Shown: positions 16,931 to 26,366, numbered from the stretch's first letter. The stretch is DNA of 32,092 bases from Candidatus Poribacteria bacterium (GCA_012271015.1 JAAXHD010000068.1:1-32092); one strand, 5' to 3'. Numbers and translations: made by a program. The notes: generated by a model from the letters alone, not told the origin.

Positions 16931-17752
16931 TTAACACCGATGTAACTCATCGAAGCAATCAGAAAGCCCTAATATCTGTAATTCTCTGGAGATATAATTA
17001 AGAACAGCCTTTTCCAATGCCGACGGATAAACGACTCCGTGCTGCTTGGCAATATCCGGTCCGTAGCGTTGCATAATCGCTGCTAACCGGAGGTGTGCTT
17101 TTGCAATGCCTTCTCTATTAATACTTGGCATTGTTAGGGCAGTTTCGACTTCTTCTCTGAGAACTTGCGGCACAAAAGCATTAATGTTTTTTGCGCCTCT
17201 GTCTCTCTCGTTCCGGCTCCCTATAATGAGGACTTCTGTCAGCGACATCACAGCAAATGTGGTACCCATAAATCCTGCAATGCACTCCTCACGTCCTAAG
17301 ACTGTAGGAAGGATAACAAGCACACGCCAAAACTCGTTGAAATGCTGTTTTAGTACTGAACTAACATCTTTTGATTCTTGGTCTCTATACGTTTCCTTGA
17401 ATTGAATACATCCTTCAGTGGCAGATAGGACGCGAACTTTAGTACGTTCAAGGGTAATTGTATCTCCTGTATGTAACCAGACATCAACTCGTAAGCCTGC
17501 TGTGGTGATGCAGGTCATCATCTGTCCAGGAAACGTGTCTTTGAAGAGAACCAACGGTTGAATATCGGATAGCCAAGATTCTAATCCGTGTTGGAAAGTT
17601 TCTTTATTCTCTTCGGCGACCAATAGATGAATGTCAATATCTGAATATCTGTCGGCAGTGCCTTTTGCGAAACTCCCTTCAAGCCATGTCCCTAATACGC
17701 GCACGTCCGGTGCTGCTTTATCTGCAAATGCTTTCAGATATTCTTGATGCAT
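16931..17752 (-). CDS. Nucleotidyltransferase-domain protein
   Basis: 273 aa. The N-terminal half is a pol-beta-type nucleotidyltransferase: GSFAKGTADRYSDIDIHLL carries G26-S27 and the metal-binding pair D38/D40, with the third carboxylate at D90 (LRVDVWL). The C-terminal half is helical, as in aminoglycoside (streptomycin-type) adenylyltransferases and related stand-alone enzymes that transfer a nucleotide to a small molecule or protein. The substrate cannot be read from sequence, and I see no resistance context. ATG 17752 has AAAGGA 6 nt upstream and is preferred over the TTG two codons earlier. Next to the oxygenase gene (53 bp) on the same strand. Confidence 0.8.
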   Translation of the reverse strand: MHQEYLKAFADKAAPDVRVLGTWLEGSFAKGTADRYSDIDIHLLVAEENKETFQHGLESWLSDIQPLVLFKDTFPGQMMTCITTAGLRVDVWLHTGDTITLERTKVRVLSATEGCIQFKETYRDQESKDVSSVLKQHFNEFWRVLVILPTVLGREECIAGFMGTTFAVMSLTEVLIIGSRNERDRGAKNINAFVPQVLREEVETALTMPSINREGIAKAHLRLAAIMQRYGPDIAKQHGVVYPSALEKAVLNYISRELQILGLSDCFDELHRC

Positions 17753-17805
17753 TTCCAATCCTTTGCAGCAAATTGCTCAGACATGCGTCGACATGGCGCG
17801 GAGAT

Positions 17806-18615
17806 CTATCCGTAGGCACCGTGATTGAGAAAACCGAGTAGTCGGCGTAGACGAGGACTCGCATCTTTGTGCACAGACTCCGGCATATTATAGTTCATAA
17901 ACGGATAGTATTTATGCCCAACAAGACGGCGCCCGTATGTCACTTGTGTAATATATCGGATGCGCTGGGTCTGGTTCGGACCCCCGCGATGCCAGACCTG
18001 ATTGTTGAACATGATAACACTTCCCGCTTTTCCGAGATTATACTGAACTTTGTCCTCCCACTCCGTTCCTTCTATCGGATTCGGAGGCGATGCGCCGAAG
18101 AGATGTGAACCCGGGACGACCTCTGTGCCACCATGTTCAATTTCAGTGACATCGGTGAGGTAATAATTCGCCGTAAAAAGCAGCACCGGCAGTCGGACGT
18201 TCTTTGGGGGTTCACCCTCGGTCACGATGTAGTGAGGGGCATCATCTTGATGCCACGATGTAATTCCACCGCCAGGGAACGTCTGAAACGAATTGTTATG
18301 AATGACGTGACAGTTTTCTGCCACGAGTGCTTCCGCGAAGGAAACAATCGGTTCAAGGTCGAACAAGCGACGATTCGCTTCGCTATGTTCAAACATCCGA
18401 TGGCTTAAGTGCATACGACGCTCAGGACCTCCACCGTTTAAGTCATTCGGATCGTTTTTAAGTGCCCATTCTAAGTCTTGTCGAAGTTGCGCGCAGTGAT
18501 CAGGTGTCAAGACATTTTGCAAAAACAGACAGCCTCGCTGGTGAAATGTCTCTACCCATTCTTGGATTTGTGCCTCGCTGACGACCTGATCTGCCAAGTA
18601 GGTTGTTTGTGCCAT
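17806..18615 (-). CDS. Phytanoyl-CoA dioxygenase-family oxygenase
   Basis: A 269-aa Fe(II)/2-oxoglutarate-dependent oxygenase of the PhyH family, expected to hydroxylate a small organic substrate in the cytoplasm. The iron triad is clear: H122-x-D124 in SWHQDDAPH and H209 in VWHRGG; R218 or R220 in QTQRIR would bind 2-oxoglutarate. The GGTEVVPGSHLFG segment before the distal His is the usual jellyroll signature. ATG 18615 has GGGAG 9 nt upstream, and that site lies within the last codons of the restriction gene, whose stop is only 4 nt away, so the two are translated from one message. PhyH-type oxygenases are often numerous in sponge-associated bacteria; the substrate is unknown. Confidence 0.92.
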   Translation of the reverse strand: MAQTTYLADQVVSEAQIQEWVETFHQRGCLFLQNVLTPDHCAQLRQDLEWALKNDPNDLNGGGPERRMHLSHRMFEHSEANRRLFDLEPIVSFAEALVAENCHVIHNNSFQTFPGGGITSWHQDDAPHYIVTEGEPPKNVRLPVLLFTANYYLTDVTEIEHGGTEVVPGSHLFGASPPNPIEGTEWEDKVQYNLGKAGSVIMFNNQVWHRGGPNQTQRIRYITQVTYGRRLVGHKYYPFMNYNMPESVHKDASPRLRRLLGFLNHGAYG

Positions 18616-18619
18616 TTTT

Positions 18620-19450
18620 CTACGCTCCCTCAGTCAAAGTTGGTAGATTCATCGAGAAAATAAGAAAATTCCCGTTAAAATAGTGTTGAAGAACAAAAAC
18701 TTCCATTTGAGCAAATAGCCTTGTGCAGTTCATTGCCGTGAAGACAATTTTCATTTGACTGTGCAAACGATTCTGATCGGCCTCGCTATGACATGGAACC
18801 CCAAAGTTCAATGTATTATCTCGGATTTGAGGATATTGATTCGGATTCAGAATATTCGCACCCGCTTTAACTTCTGTCATAATACGAAAACGTAATCGTA
18901 CTGAGGCATCGTCTACATTTCTTGTTTTGCTAAAGGTTTGTTGTTCACTAAACAACCCCAGCAATTTCTGTCTCATTGATGCTGACAAAGTTTCTCCAAG
19001 TTCGTTTAGCCGCTCTTCTAAAGCTTGAGCGAATGACTCTGAAATTAATGTTGAAACCGGGACTGTCTCGAAAAACTTTCCGTGAGTCAAGCAAACTTTC
19101 ACGTTTGACTGTTTTCTACCCCGAATTAAATAAAAAACCTGGCGAATAGGTAAGGAAAGTATGTCATTGCCTGCCTCTTGCATCTGTGTTCGGATGATGT
19201 TTTCCCGGCCTGCCGTTAACTTCTCGATGTCCTTTTCACCTGTTGGAATTGTTGAATTGAAAGAAGCAACCCCGTAAGTTTTGCTATCTTTGAGTTCAAT
19301 CAATTCCCCACCAGTAAACTGTGAATCACCACAATTGAGTTTAATGGCTAAATCGGGAAATTTTCCCTTGTTAATACAAGAAAGCATTTGCTCATCAAAT
19401 GGAAAACTTTCAAGTCTACTTTTTAAAAGGAGTTCCTCTTTTTTTGGCAT
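18620..19450 (-). CDS. Candidate type II restriction endonuclease (PD-(D/E)xK)
   Basis: 276 aa, no named family recognised. A plausible PD-(D/E)xK nuclease core lies near the N-terminus: P32-D33 in KGKFPDLAIKL, followed 18 residues later by E52-L53-K54 in ELIELKDS, with beta-strands around it. The rest is mixed helix and strand (VRLRFRIMTEVKAGANILN). The gene follows a DNA methyltransferase on the same strand with a 35-bp gap, the standard layout of a type II restriction-modification system, and this context is the main support for the function. ATG 19450 lacks a clear ribosome-binding site. No stop or frameshift, so it seems intact. Recognition site unknown. Confidence 0.7.
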   Translation of the reverse strand: MPKKEELLLKSRLESFPFDEQMLSCINKGKFPDLAIKLNCGDSQFTGGELIELKDSKTYGVASFNSTIPTGEKDIEKLTAGRENIIRTQMQEAGNDILSLPIRQVFYLIRGRKQSNVKVCLTHGKFFETVPVSTLISESFAQALEERLNELGETLSASMRQKLLGLFSEQQTFSKTRNVDDASVRLRFRIMTEVKAGANILNPNQYPQIRDNTLNFGVPCHSEADQNRLHSQMKIVFTAMNCTRLFAQMEVFVLQHYFNGNFLIFSMNLPTLTEGA

Positions 19451-19485
19451 AAATCAGCGAAGAAGTGATAAATTGAATAAGCCAT

Positions 19486-20403
19486 CTATTGGTTTGACTC
19501 AAGAAAAGCCATCTGTTTGCTATCAGTTTCGGCGGAGGACGCGGATTTTCTGTTTAACCCACGGGCTCCCCAAATGGTTTCTAGGTCCGGGGTACAGGCA
19601 TAATCCTTGAAAAAGCGCGAAACATCATCTGATTTTCTCTGTTCAGCAAGTCTGTTTTGAATAACCGCGACGTTGTGTGAGTCGAGTTCGATTCCTATCG
19701 AGCGGCGCTTTAATTGTTCTGCGACAACAAGCGTTGTTCCTGAGCCTGCGAAGGGATCGAGAACGACATCTCCCGGATTTGTAGAAGAAAGGATAATCCG
19801 GAGGAGCAATTGAGTAGGGCTTTGTTGTTTGTGCAGGCGATTGCCTTCTCCATCGCGCAGGGCTTCATCGCCTGCAAAGTAACCAGCGGTTAATTCGCGG
19901 ATATCATCCCACACGTCGGTAACGAACATACCATTCTCGCGCGCGTGCTTGTAACCTACCGGCAGAGGCGGATCGATGCGCAGCCGGTGGAAAATACGCG
20001 GTGTTTTACCCTTCGTTGCAAATGTAATGATTTGATAGTGTTTGCCGAAACGTTTTGACCCCGGTATTGCCGAGGTTTTCTTTTTCCAGATAATTAGATT
20101 TTGAAAAGTCCATCCGGTATCATGTAAGCACCGCAGCACAAATTCCGTGTTTTTTTCTCGTTGCATAAAGTAAATTGCACCGCCCTCGGCAGTCAAAGCA
20201 TACACCTTTGCACAGATCTCGTGCATCCACCTCCAATATTTCGCTGGAGGCAAATTGTCATTCCACATATTATATGCTTTGTCTTGGTTGAAAGGCGGAT
20301 CAAGAAAAGATAGATCTATTTTGGATTCAACGCGCCTACTATCTAATGCAGTCGTGCAATTTTCATGGAGGACGATGCAGTTTTTTTTAAATGAGTTAGC
20401 CAT
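19486..20403 (-). CDS. Type II DNA methyltransferase, beta class
   Basis: A 305-aa DNA amino-methyltransferase (N6-adenine or N4-cytosine). The catalytic motif IV DPPF (D35-F38) precedes the SAM-binding motif I DPFAGSGTT (216-224), the order that defines the beta class. Between them lies the variable target-recognition region. The fold ends with VVAEQLKRRSIGIELD, typical of the family (HinfI/CcrM-like). DPPF favours N6-adenine methylation. It protects the host from the candidate endonuclease encoded directly downstream. ATG at 20403; the region upstream (20404-20565) holds imperfect pairing of AAGACCG (20477) with CGGTCTT (20517), but no clear promoter. Intact. Confidence 0.9.
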   Translation of the reverse strand: MANSFKKNCIVLHENCTTALDSRRVESKIDLSFLDPPFNQDKAYNMWNDNLPPAKYWRWMHEICAKVYALTAEGGAIYFMQREKNTEFVLRCLHDTGWTFQNLIIWKKKTSAIPGSKRFGKHYQIITFATKGKTPRIFHRLRIDPPLPVGYKHARENGMFVTDVWDDIRELTAGYFAGDEALRDGEGNRLHKQQSPTQLLLRIILSSTNPGDVVLDPFAGSGTTLVVAEQLKRRSIGIELDSHNVAVIQNRLAEQRKSDDVSRFFKDYACTPDLETIWGARGLNRKSASSAETDSKQMAFLESNQ

Positions 20404-20565
20404 GATTTTTACGCATTCCCGAAATTATACAACTGGGATTGACAGACTCACCGCTCGCGCGGGCATGTTTGGACAGAAGACCGGAAGACCAAAAGCAAAA
20501 TGCTGCTCCAACCTTTCGGTCTTTTCAACATCTAGTAAAGGAAACGTGAGTTCAACGAATAGCAC

Positions 20566-20904
20566 TTAGCCCATCGCTGCGGCGACGATAATGCCGAGTG
20601 AGATGAGAACGCCCGCAACCGCAATACCAGCAGCGGTGTTGTTTTCTTCGGCAATCTGACGGTTTAAGTCGTACGGGGTCGCCATATCGAAGACTTTGTA
20701 GCCTACCATCAGGATGATTAAACCGACGATACTGAAGACAATACCTTCAATGATAAAACCACCTAAAACTTTGAAATCTATCATCGGACCGTCTCCAGAC
20801 GCAGCCGCGTCAGATTGCGCAACGGCGTTATGTGAAAACAGGACAAAGGCAGTAATTGCTACAGTAACCAAGGTGAGCGTGGTGAATACAATTTTTTTAG
20901 CCAT
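20566..20904 (-). CDS. DUF350-family small membrane protein
   Basis: 112 aa. An N-terminal signal peptide or first membrane helix (about 1-29, ending NAVAQS) is followed by one DUF350 unit: helix at about 48-70 (GFIIEGIVFSIVGLIILMVG), the family phrase YKVFDMATPYDLN, then N88-containing EENNTAAGIAVAGVLISLG (about 86-104). Full-length DUF350 proteins usually carry two such units; this one has a single unit and a cleavable-looking leader, so it probably dimerises or oligomerises. Function is unknown. ATG 20904 has AAGGAG 8 nt upstream; that site sits in a variant of the leader repeat (CCAACCGCAAATAAGGAG). Stands between the restriction-modification pair and the giant glycan-related gene. Confidence 0.85.
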   Translation of the reverse strand: MAKKIVFTTLTLVTVAITAFVLFSHNAVAQSDAAASGDGPMIDFKVLGGFIIEGIVFSIVGLIILMVGYKVFDMATPYDLNRQIAEENNTAAGIAVAGVLISLGIIVAAAMG

Positions 20905-20974
20905 TTGGGAATCTCCTTATTTGCGGTTGGAATTATGAAAGTTCCATCCGCGCGTATATCCGCCTTAACGTAAC

Positions 20975-20991
20975 GGCACACGGCGTGTGCC
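20975..20991 (-). terminator. Hairpin at the 3' end of the 1366-aa gene
   Basis: Perfect stem GGCACAC/GTGTGCC (7 bp) with loop GGC, 5 bp past the stop codon. A related hairpin with the same right flank (CCTRCTACT) sits at 30723-30740 after the DgoD-like gene. No T-run follows, so it may be a 3'-end stabiliser rather than a classical terminator. Confidence 0.45.
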
Positions 20992-20996
20992 TACTA

Positions 20997-23900
20997 CTAT
21001 GCCAAAAGTTCAAACTGCACATCCGTGGCGGTGTGCTGGTACTTTACCAATATAGCGTCCTTATCTTCTATATAAAGCCATCCGGATTCGACATCTTCAA
21101 GCGTTTGCACACTCGCAATCTCGATTTCTGCATATTTATCCGGTATGTTGACGGATTCCGAGTCGTCAACCGATGTATCCGCATCGGTAGTTGAGGGCTC
21201 ATCCGGGCGTGATGAAAGCTGATAGCGTGCCCGAAGTGCTTGTGGCGCGCGTCCGTAACCAGCGATAAGGGTGTAACTCGTTTCGTTAACGGCATAACTG
21301 AGTTGCCAGTTCAGTTGACCATTGTTGGTTAAGGTAAGTCCGTCTACCATTGCCCCAGAGCTGAGGTGTATCTCCCCGGTGATAGCAGTTTTAATTCCTG
21401 GATCGAGCCCTCGGAGTGTATAAACGTTCACCATAATATCCTCGGGATTCAAATGTGGTCCCTTGCCTTCGGTACAGAAACCATAAAATCCATCCGGATA
21501 GGTGCCTTTGAACTCACCGTCTTCCCACTGTTGGTACATCGCACTTACTGTAGTACCCTCAGCAATTTGAAGCCATCTGTCATCGTCGGTGTGCCGGTTC
21601 AAGCGTTGTAGGTAATACGCGAGAACTAATCCGTTCCATTGAACGGGGACACCGAACCAAGGATGCGTGTAGAAAGATGTCCCGAAAACGGGTATTGAGG
21701 CGAACTGCATACCGGGTCGGTCTGGGAGATGCCAATGGTAAAGGAATGGCAACGCTGTTGCCGCCCAATACGTTGCGCGTTTGAGATATTTTTTTTCTGC
21801 TGTTAGTTCGTAAGCCTCAACATAGGCGCCGATCGCATGCGCAGCCGCGAGAACGTCTGGTTGATACATTGGGCATTCCCACATTTGTGCCCCGCGTGGT
21901 AGGGAGAATTGCTGAGTGAACTCAAGGGCTTTTAAACCTGCTTCACGCGAAGTTTTATTTCCGGTAATCCGAGCATGTTTAAGGAGTAGAAGTGCTGATT
22001 CGGCACAGGTGCCAAGTACTGCTTCACCTACCTTTCCGAGGGAAGTAGTTTTCGCGTTTGTCGGTTGCCACCGCCAACTTCCATCCGATTCTTGTGTGGC
22101 AATGCGTTGCTGCGCTTCTTCTTCCATGTAAGATAATGCTGCCTTGATATTACCGATATAGAATGGGAATTCCCATCTTAAAATATGGCACGAACCGCGT
22201 GCGGCCAAACTGCCTGCTCCAGATTCGGTTGTGGTGTTTTTGGCTATTTCCAACACCCGTTCCTTCACATGCTCCTCTTTTGTAGCAAGGTAGTCGTACC
22301 AAAGGAGGGTGCCGAAGCCCGGTTCATTGTGAGGTGTCCAGTCTACGCAGTGACGGGATTTTCGAGTGACTGCGTCCCATGTTGTCTGCATAAATCCATG
22401 TCGCGAAAGTAAAACCTCTTCCTCATCGCTACGGGGTGATGATAATGGTTCAGGAGCACCGTAGGCATCGTTCCAATGCGCTATGGCATCTAAGATAGAG
22501 GCATTCCCATCCACGATGATTTCAGTTTTGATGGACACCGAACGCGACGGCGTTAATGGATACGGGATAGAAGCCTCTGTCTGGTTTTCTGGAACCCATG
22601 CTGGCACAGTTGGGACGAATACACCGAGGGCATGGTTTTTCTGGTACTGATGCCAATTAGGCGAAGCGAATACTGCAGAGAGCATCTGATTCTCACCATC
22701 CCAAGTTTGCAGAGGATTCCAGATGATACCGACTACTGATTTCTGCATCTCTACTGCCATGACTGGCACTGTAATTTTATAGGGGTGCGGGACAAGACGG
22801 TTGTCGAACGGTGGGGCTGCGTCCCGTGTGCTTGAAGAACGTTCATCGTTTTCCAAGAATTCGAGCCCGGGGAAAAGTGCTGCCGTTTTCCTCTCGCGAT
22901 TGCGTCCTTGCCCTGCATAAAGCATCGGACCCCGAAAAGCGAGCAGTTCTCTGTTCCCATCCGTTTGCAACTGATATTCCGTTTTCACTCGCGTCGCACT
23001 TTCACCGAGCGTCCATTGCATCTCATAGGTCCACTCAACACCATCTACATCTCTATCCGAGCCGCTTAGACGGACAATTGATTCCCCTTGATTATTCCCA
23101 GCAAGTTGATAATCTGTAGGCGAAAGTTGCGATGTCTGACGGTTTTGTGATGCATCTAAATAAACAACCTCGGAAAGTGCCGGACAGGTTGCTACCTGCT
23201 GGTAGTTACCACCTTTTGCCGCAAAGATTATGTAGTACTCAAACCCTCCCTCAACCTCTTCGTCAAGGAGATGAGTTTCTTGGTTGTTTTTATTCTCGGT
23301 TCCACGGACAAAAACAATACGAAGATGTCTATTCCCCAGCACAACGCTACCATTTTCCGTGTAGGTGTGCAATTCTTTCATCACCTTGGCGGTGAGTTTA
23401 GGTGGCTCAGGGAGAACCGAAGTGCTTTCTTGAACTGTTTGACGTTCTTCGCCTGCTGAAGTTTGACATTTGAGCGAGACAGAGAGTGAAGCTATGGTCG
23501 GATTTGGAAAACGGCGGGCTATCCAAAAGACGGAGGCTTCTTCACCCGGTTCGATTTCTTTAATGGTTTGTCTGGGGCGTCCACGCCGTAGTTTTATGCC
23601 GTTGATAGAAATTCGCGCTGTGTCCGCTTTACCAAGTGGCGCGGTCCCGATATTCCGAAGTGTGCATTGCACTTCAAAATCTTCGCCCGCAGCGACAACT
23701 GCAGCTGTCGCACCTACGTTGACAATTTCTAATTTCGGCTGTGCCGCGTAAAGCGATATTTTAACAGGAGGCTCCTCTGATTCGTGTGACTCAAGACAAA
23801 TGTTCACTAAATCGGAAACGGTTGTTGACGTGGATTGACTAAACTCACGTAGTTGCATCGTGTCGTTGCTGGCGTGTAAGATAGCAATTCCACATCGTAG

Positions 23901-25097
23901 TTCCGGTTCGGGGGCTCTTTTTCCTTTCCGAAGACGCGTCTGTTTGAGTTTGCGTAACTGCGGTTTACCCCACAAAGCCCACGCGTAATTACTATTACCT
24001 TCTATGTTGCATTCCGTCAAGAATGAGACGACGATCTCTTTACCAGCGTAGGACGTAAGTTCGATACTTTCTTCTACCCACTGGGATTCAGTTGATACAG
24101 ATTCAAAGCATCTTTCTGGTGTAGCTTCTAAGTCTGTATTAAGAAGATCGAAGATTTCGATGGCGAACTTTACGCCACCAGGTTTTCGGTCCACATCGTC
24201 AAAAACAACACCGTCCCGTAATCCGGTGGAGAAATGTAGAAAGAGTTTCTCTTTTTCATTGACATCTGGAAGTGACAGCGTGTAGTCGATTTTTGCGGTT
24301 TCGGTTGGAGTCGGATGTTCAAAGATAGCGGGTTTTGTCACGCCACCGGAACAATCTGTTCCGCTGACGGATACCTGATCTGTCCCGGAAACAGTACTTT
24401 GTCCAAACATTTCCACGAAGTCATAAATCTCTTCAATAATGCCGAGTTCTAACGGCGTTGTTTTTTCCTCTGCTTCGGGGACCGTTGCTTCTGTTTCGGT
24501 ATCGTCGCTTCCGTCTGTTTCCTGCGTTTCAGTTGCTACGGCTTCAACATCGGAAATCTGTGCGTGCTGCGCTATAGCACCCTCACTTTTCTGTTCAGAT
24601 ATTACAATCTCTGTTGGGAGTTCTGTCTCACCTTCGGGAACAGGATCGGTGTCTTCCGATGACTCAGTTGTTTCATCATCGGACGGCGCGAGATTGGCGA
24701 TCTCGACAACAGCTGTTTCTTCTGCACTGAGTGTATCGGGGATATCGTCCCCGCTGACGTGAGTCTCTTCGTCTATAGAGATGGGTAAGACCTCGATGTC
24801 GGGTTGTATTTGAGGGCTGTCATCATCTATAGCGACAAGCGGCGCATCGTCTTCAGAGGGTGTTTCCTGCGACTCAGACGGCGCGTCGGTGTTTTCGATG
24901 TCCGAGGGCTCAGAAACCAGGGTATCGGAGCTATCTGATGCTGCGGATTCAGCATTGTTCGTGGAACTATCATCAGTTGCGACTTCCGATTCCGTTTGGT
25001 GTTCATTATTCTGCTGTGCATCGGAAACCGATGGATCGGTCTCTTCCTCTGTATTTCCGATGCAAGCGGCTAAAAACTGTTGAAAACCGGTGAGCAT
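20997..25097 (-). CDS. Large multidomain protein, probably glycan-active
   Basis: 1366 aa. Residues 1-13 (ending LAACIG) are weakly hydrophobic. About 15-225 is extremely acidic and Ser/Thr-rich, with no predicted structure. About 230-384 resembles an NPCBM/galactose-binding-like beta-sandwich (KIDYTLSLPD, SYAGKEIVVSFLTEC). About 450-555 has the CARDB-type adhesion pattern (LEIVNVGATAAVVAAGEDF, CTLRNIGTAPLG). A large beta-rich domain follows, and about 930-1190 is rich in helices and aromatic residues (TCAESALLLLKHARITGNK, VPVQWNGLVLAYYLQRL), like an (alpha/alpha)6 toroid glycosidase or lyase. No catalytic pair can be named. ATG 25097 follows AAGGA from the leader repeat, and an in-frame TAA lies just upstream, so no longer N-terminus exists. 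The neighbour is a GH172 gene, which supports a carbohydrate role. Confidence 0.6.
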   Translation of the reverse strand: MLTGFQQFLAACIGNTEEETDPSVSDAQQNNEHQTESEVATDDSSTNNAESAASDSSDTLVSEPSDIENTDAPSESQETPSEDDAPLVAIDDDSPQIQPDIEVLPISIDEETHVSGDDIPDTLSAEETAVVEIANLAPSDDETTESSEDTDPVPEGETELPTEIVISEQKSEGAIAQHAQISDVEAVATETQETDGSDDTETEATVPEAEEKTTPLELGIIEEIYDFVEMFGQSTVSGTDQVSVSGTDCSGGVTKPAIFEHPTPTETAKIDYTLSLPDVNEKEKLFLHFSTGLRDGVVFDDVDRKPGGVKFAIEIFDLLNTDLEATPERCFESVSTESQWVEESIELTSYAGKEIVVSFLTECNIEGNSNYAWALWGKPQLRKLKQTRLRKGKRAPEPELRCGIAILHASNDTMQLREFSQSTSTTVSDLVNICLESHESEEPPVKISLYAAQPKLEIVNVGATAAVVAAGEDFEVQCTLRNIGTAPLGKADTARISINGIKLRRGRPRQTIKEIEPGEEASVFWIARRFPNPTIASLSVSLKCQTSAGEERQTVQESTSVLPEPPKLTAKVMKELHTYTENGSVVLGNRHLRIVFVRGTENKNNQETHLLDEEVEGGFEYYIIFAAKGGNYQQVATCPALSEVVYLDASQNRQTSQLSPTDYQLAGNNQGESIVRLSGSDRDVDGVEWTYEMQWTLGESATRVKTEYQLQTDGNRELLAFRGPMLYAGQGRNRERKTAALFPGLEFLENDERSSSTRDAAPPFDNRLVPHPYKITVPVMAVEMQKSVVGIIWNPLQTWDGENQMLSAVFASPNWHQYQKNHALGVFVPTVPAWVPENQTEASIPYPLTPSRSVSIKTEIIVDGNASILDAIAHWNDAYGAPEPLSSPRSDEEEVLLSRHGFMQTTWDAVTRKSRHCVDWTPHNEPGFGTLLWYDYLATKEEHVKERVLEIAKNTTTESGAGSLAARGSCHILRWEFPFYIGNIKAALSYMEEEAQQRIATQESDGSWRWQPTNAKTTSLGKVGEAVLGTCAESALLLLKHARITGNKTSREAGLKALEFTQQFSLPRGAQMWECPMYQPDVLAAAHAIGAYVEAYELTAEKKYLKRATYWAATALPFLYHWHLPDRPGMQFASIPVFGTSFYTHPWFGVPVQWNGLVLAYYLQRLNRHTDDDRWLQIAEGTTVSAMYQQWEDGEFKGTYPDGFYGFCTEGKGPHLNPEDIMVNVYTLRGLDPGIKTAITGEIHLSSGAMVDGLTLTNNGQLNWQLSYAVNETSYTLIAGYGRAPQALRARYQLSSRPDEPSTTDADTSVDDSESVNIPDKYAEIEIASVQTLEDVESGWLYIEDKDAILVKYQHTATDVQFELLA

Positions 25098-25196
25098 TTT
25101 TTAATTATTCCTTGCGGTTCGGTAAGCTGGGTTAAGGATTTGATGTGCCTTTCCGTATATTCGCCTTCCACTTCGTTTCAGGCTAAGTGCTTTGGC
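25098..25196 (-). repeat. 5' leader repeat element, copy 4
   Basis: The gene-proximal end (25098-25117) gives CCGCAAGGAATAATTAAAAA before the ATG of the 1366-aa gene. The rest holds CCGTATATTCGCC and a GCCT...AGGC hairpin with CCACTTCGTT in the loop, the same order as in the other copies. Confidence 0.7.
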
Positions 25197-26342
25197 TTAC
25201 GACCGGCTCCATTTCTCTTTCATTTGCTTCATTTCTTCGTTGAGCACGAGTTCCACCGAAGGGGTCTGTGCAGAAGCCTCAATCTGCCATGCTCCAGATT
25301 CATCCTTCAGTACCGGCTTGCGTTGCGCAACGGGCAATATACCAAAGGGCGCGTGCGGCTCAATTTGGTACCAGTATGCAACGGAGGATGTTTCGTTACT
25401 GAGGTGATTGCCGTGTCCGTGCTCTATTGTAACCCGGATCTCTTTCTCAAAACGGATCGGGTTTTCGATGTGATAGACATAGGAGGTCTGGTAACCGTCG
25501 GTGTTATTTTCATGGATAGAGGAACCGTTGTGTGCAAACGCGTTCTCTTGCATTCCCCAGGCTTGGTTAAGGTAATCTTCTGAACCTGTGCCGTGCAGAT
25601 CTGGGGGCCACTTATAGCCATCGACCCAGATCATATCATCGCCTTCACCCCACCATGTGCCTTGAAAGTTAGTGATCGACAGGTTGCAACCGATATAGTG
25701 CCCTCTGCCTTCGGCGGACAGAATCAGATAATTGTTGTCCCACGCGAGCCGTTCCGCATTGATAATATTGGCTTCTGGGGTATTCACAGTAATTTCATGT
25801 CCCCATCCATCACACGGGTTTTCACGATGGAATTGGGCATGGAAATAGGCAATATCATCACCGTGTGGTTCGGTGTACTGCTCATAGTCGATATAGAAGT
25901 ATTGACGGTGGGTTGTATCACCTTCGTTGACGAGTTCAATCCTTGCGCTGCGGTTAAAAGGCATCTGCAAATAGCAATTGAGCGCGCACCCTGTGTTGAA
26001 CTGATTGTTCTGGTGCGTGGAGGCAGAGAATGGGATGGAATCATAAGAATTAACGATTTCGTTGCCGATTCCAAAAAAGTCACCTAACGGACAGAGGACA
26101 CTCGGATGCTCCTCATCGTCCCAAAACATTCGGATCAGTACGTTTCGGTAACCGTTTGGCTGCGTCATCCAGATGTGATTGATACAGCCGGGTCCTTGAA
26201 GGTCTGCGATAACACGGGTTTCGCCGGGTTCGACATTCCATGCATCGTTATTTCTGCCTGTTATATCCCATGAAGAAGCGCGTAACGAACGTGCTTTTTT
26301 AACGCGCGTCAGCGATGACAATAATCCGTCAACGTAAGTCAT
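25197..26342 (-). CDS. GH172 (DUF2961) glycoside hydrolase
   Basis: 381 aa, a DUF2961 protein, the family now classed as GH172, whose members include alpha-D-fructofuranosidases/difructose-anhydride synthases and arabinofuranosidases. The two conserved acidic motifs are present: WWGEGDDMIWVDG (E233) and LHGTGSEDYLNQAWG (E255), corresponding to the catalytic glutamates reported for the family. The N-terminal SSWDITGRNNDAW and CINHIWMT motifs are also typical. No signal peptide, so it acts in the cytoplasm or is exported by a non-classical route. The ATG at 26342 has AGGA 10 nt upstream. A promoter and a leader hairpin lie upstream (26367-26441), so it has its own control. The 1366-aa gene follows after 99 bp. 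Confidence 0.92.
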   Translation of the reverse strand: MTYVDGLLSSLTRVKKARSLRASSWDITGRNNDAWNVEPGETRVIADLQGPGCINHIWMTQPNGYRNVLIRMFWDDEEHPSVLCPLGDFFGIGNEIVNSYDSIPFSASTHQNNQFNTGCALNCYLQMPFNRSARIELVNEGDTTHRQYFYIDYEQYTEPHGDDIAYFHAQFHRENPCDGWGHEITVNTPEANIINAERLAWDNNYLILSAEGRGHYIGCNLSITNFQGTWWGEGDDMIWVDGYKWPPDLHGTGSEDYLNQAWGMQENAFAHNGSSIHENNTDGYQTSYVYHIENPIRFEKEIRVTIEHGHGNHLSNETSSVAYWYQIEPHAPFGILPVAQRKPVLKDESGAWQIEASAQTPSVELVLNEEMKQMKEKWSRS

Positions 26343-26366
26343 AAGTCTTGTTTCCTAATATACATC

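Noticed and set aside
20477-20525. Terminator downstream of the DUF350 gene
   Set aside because: The 7-bp pairing has a 33-nt loop and no T-run on the transcribed strand.
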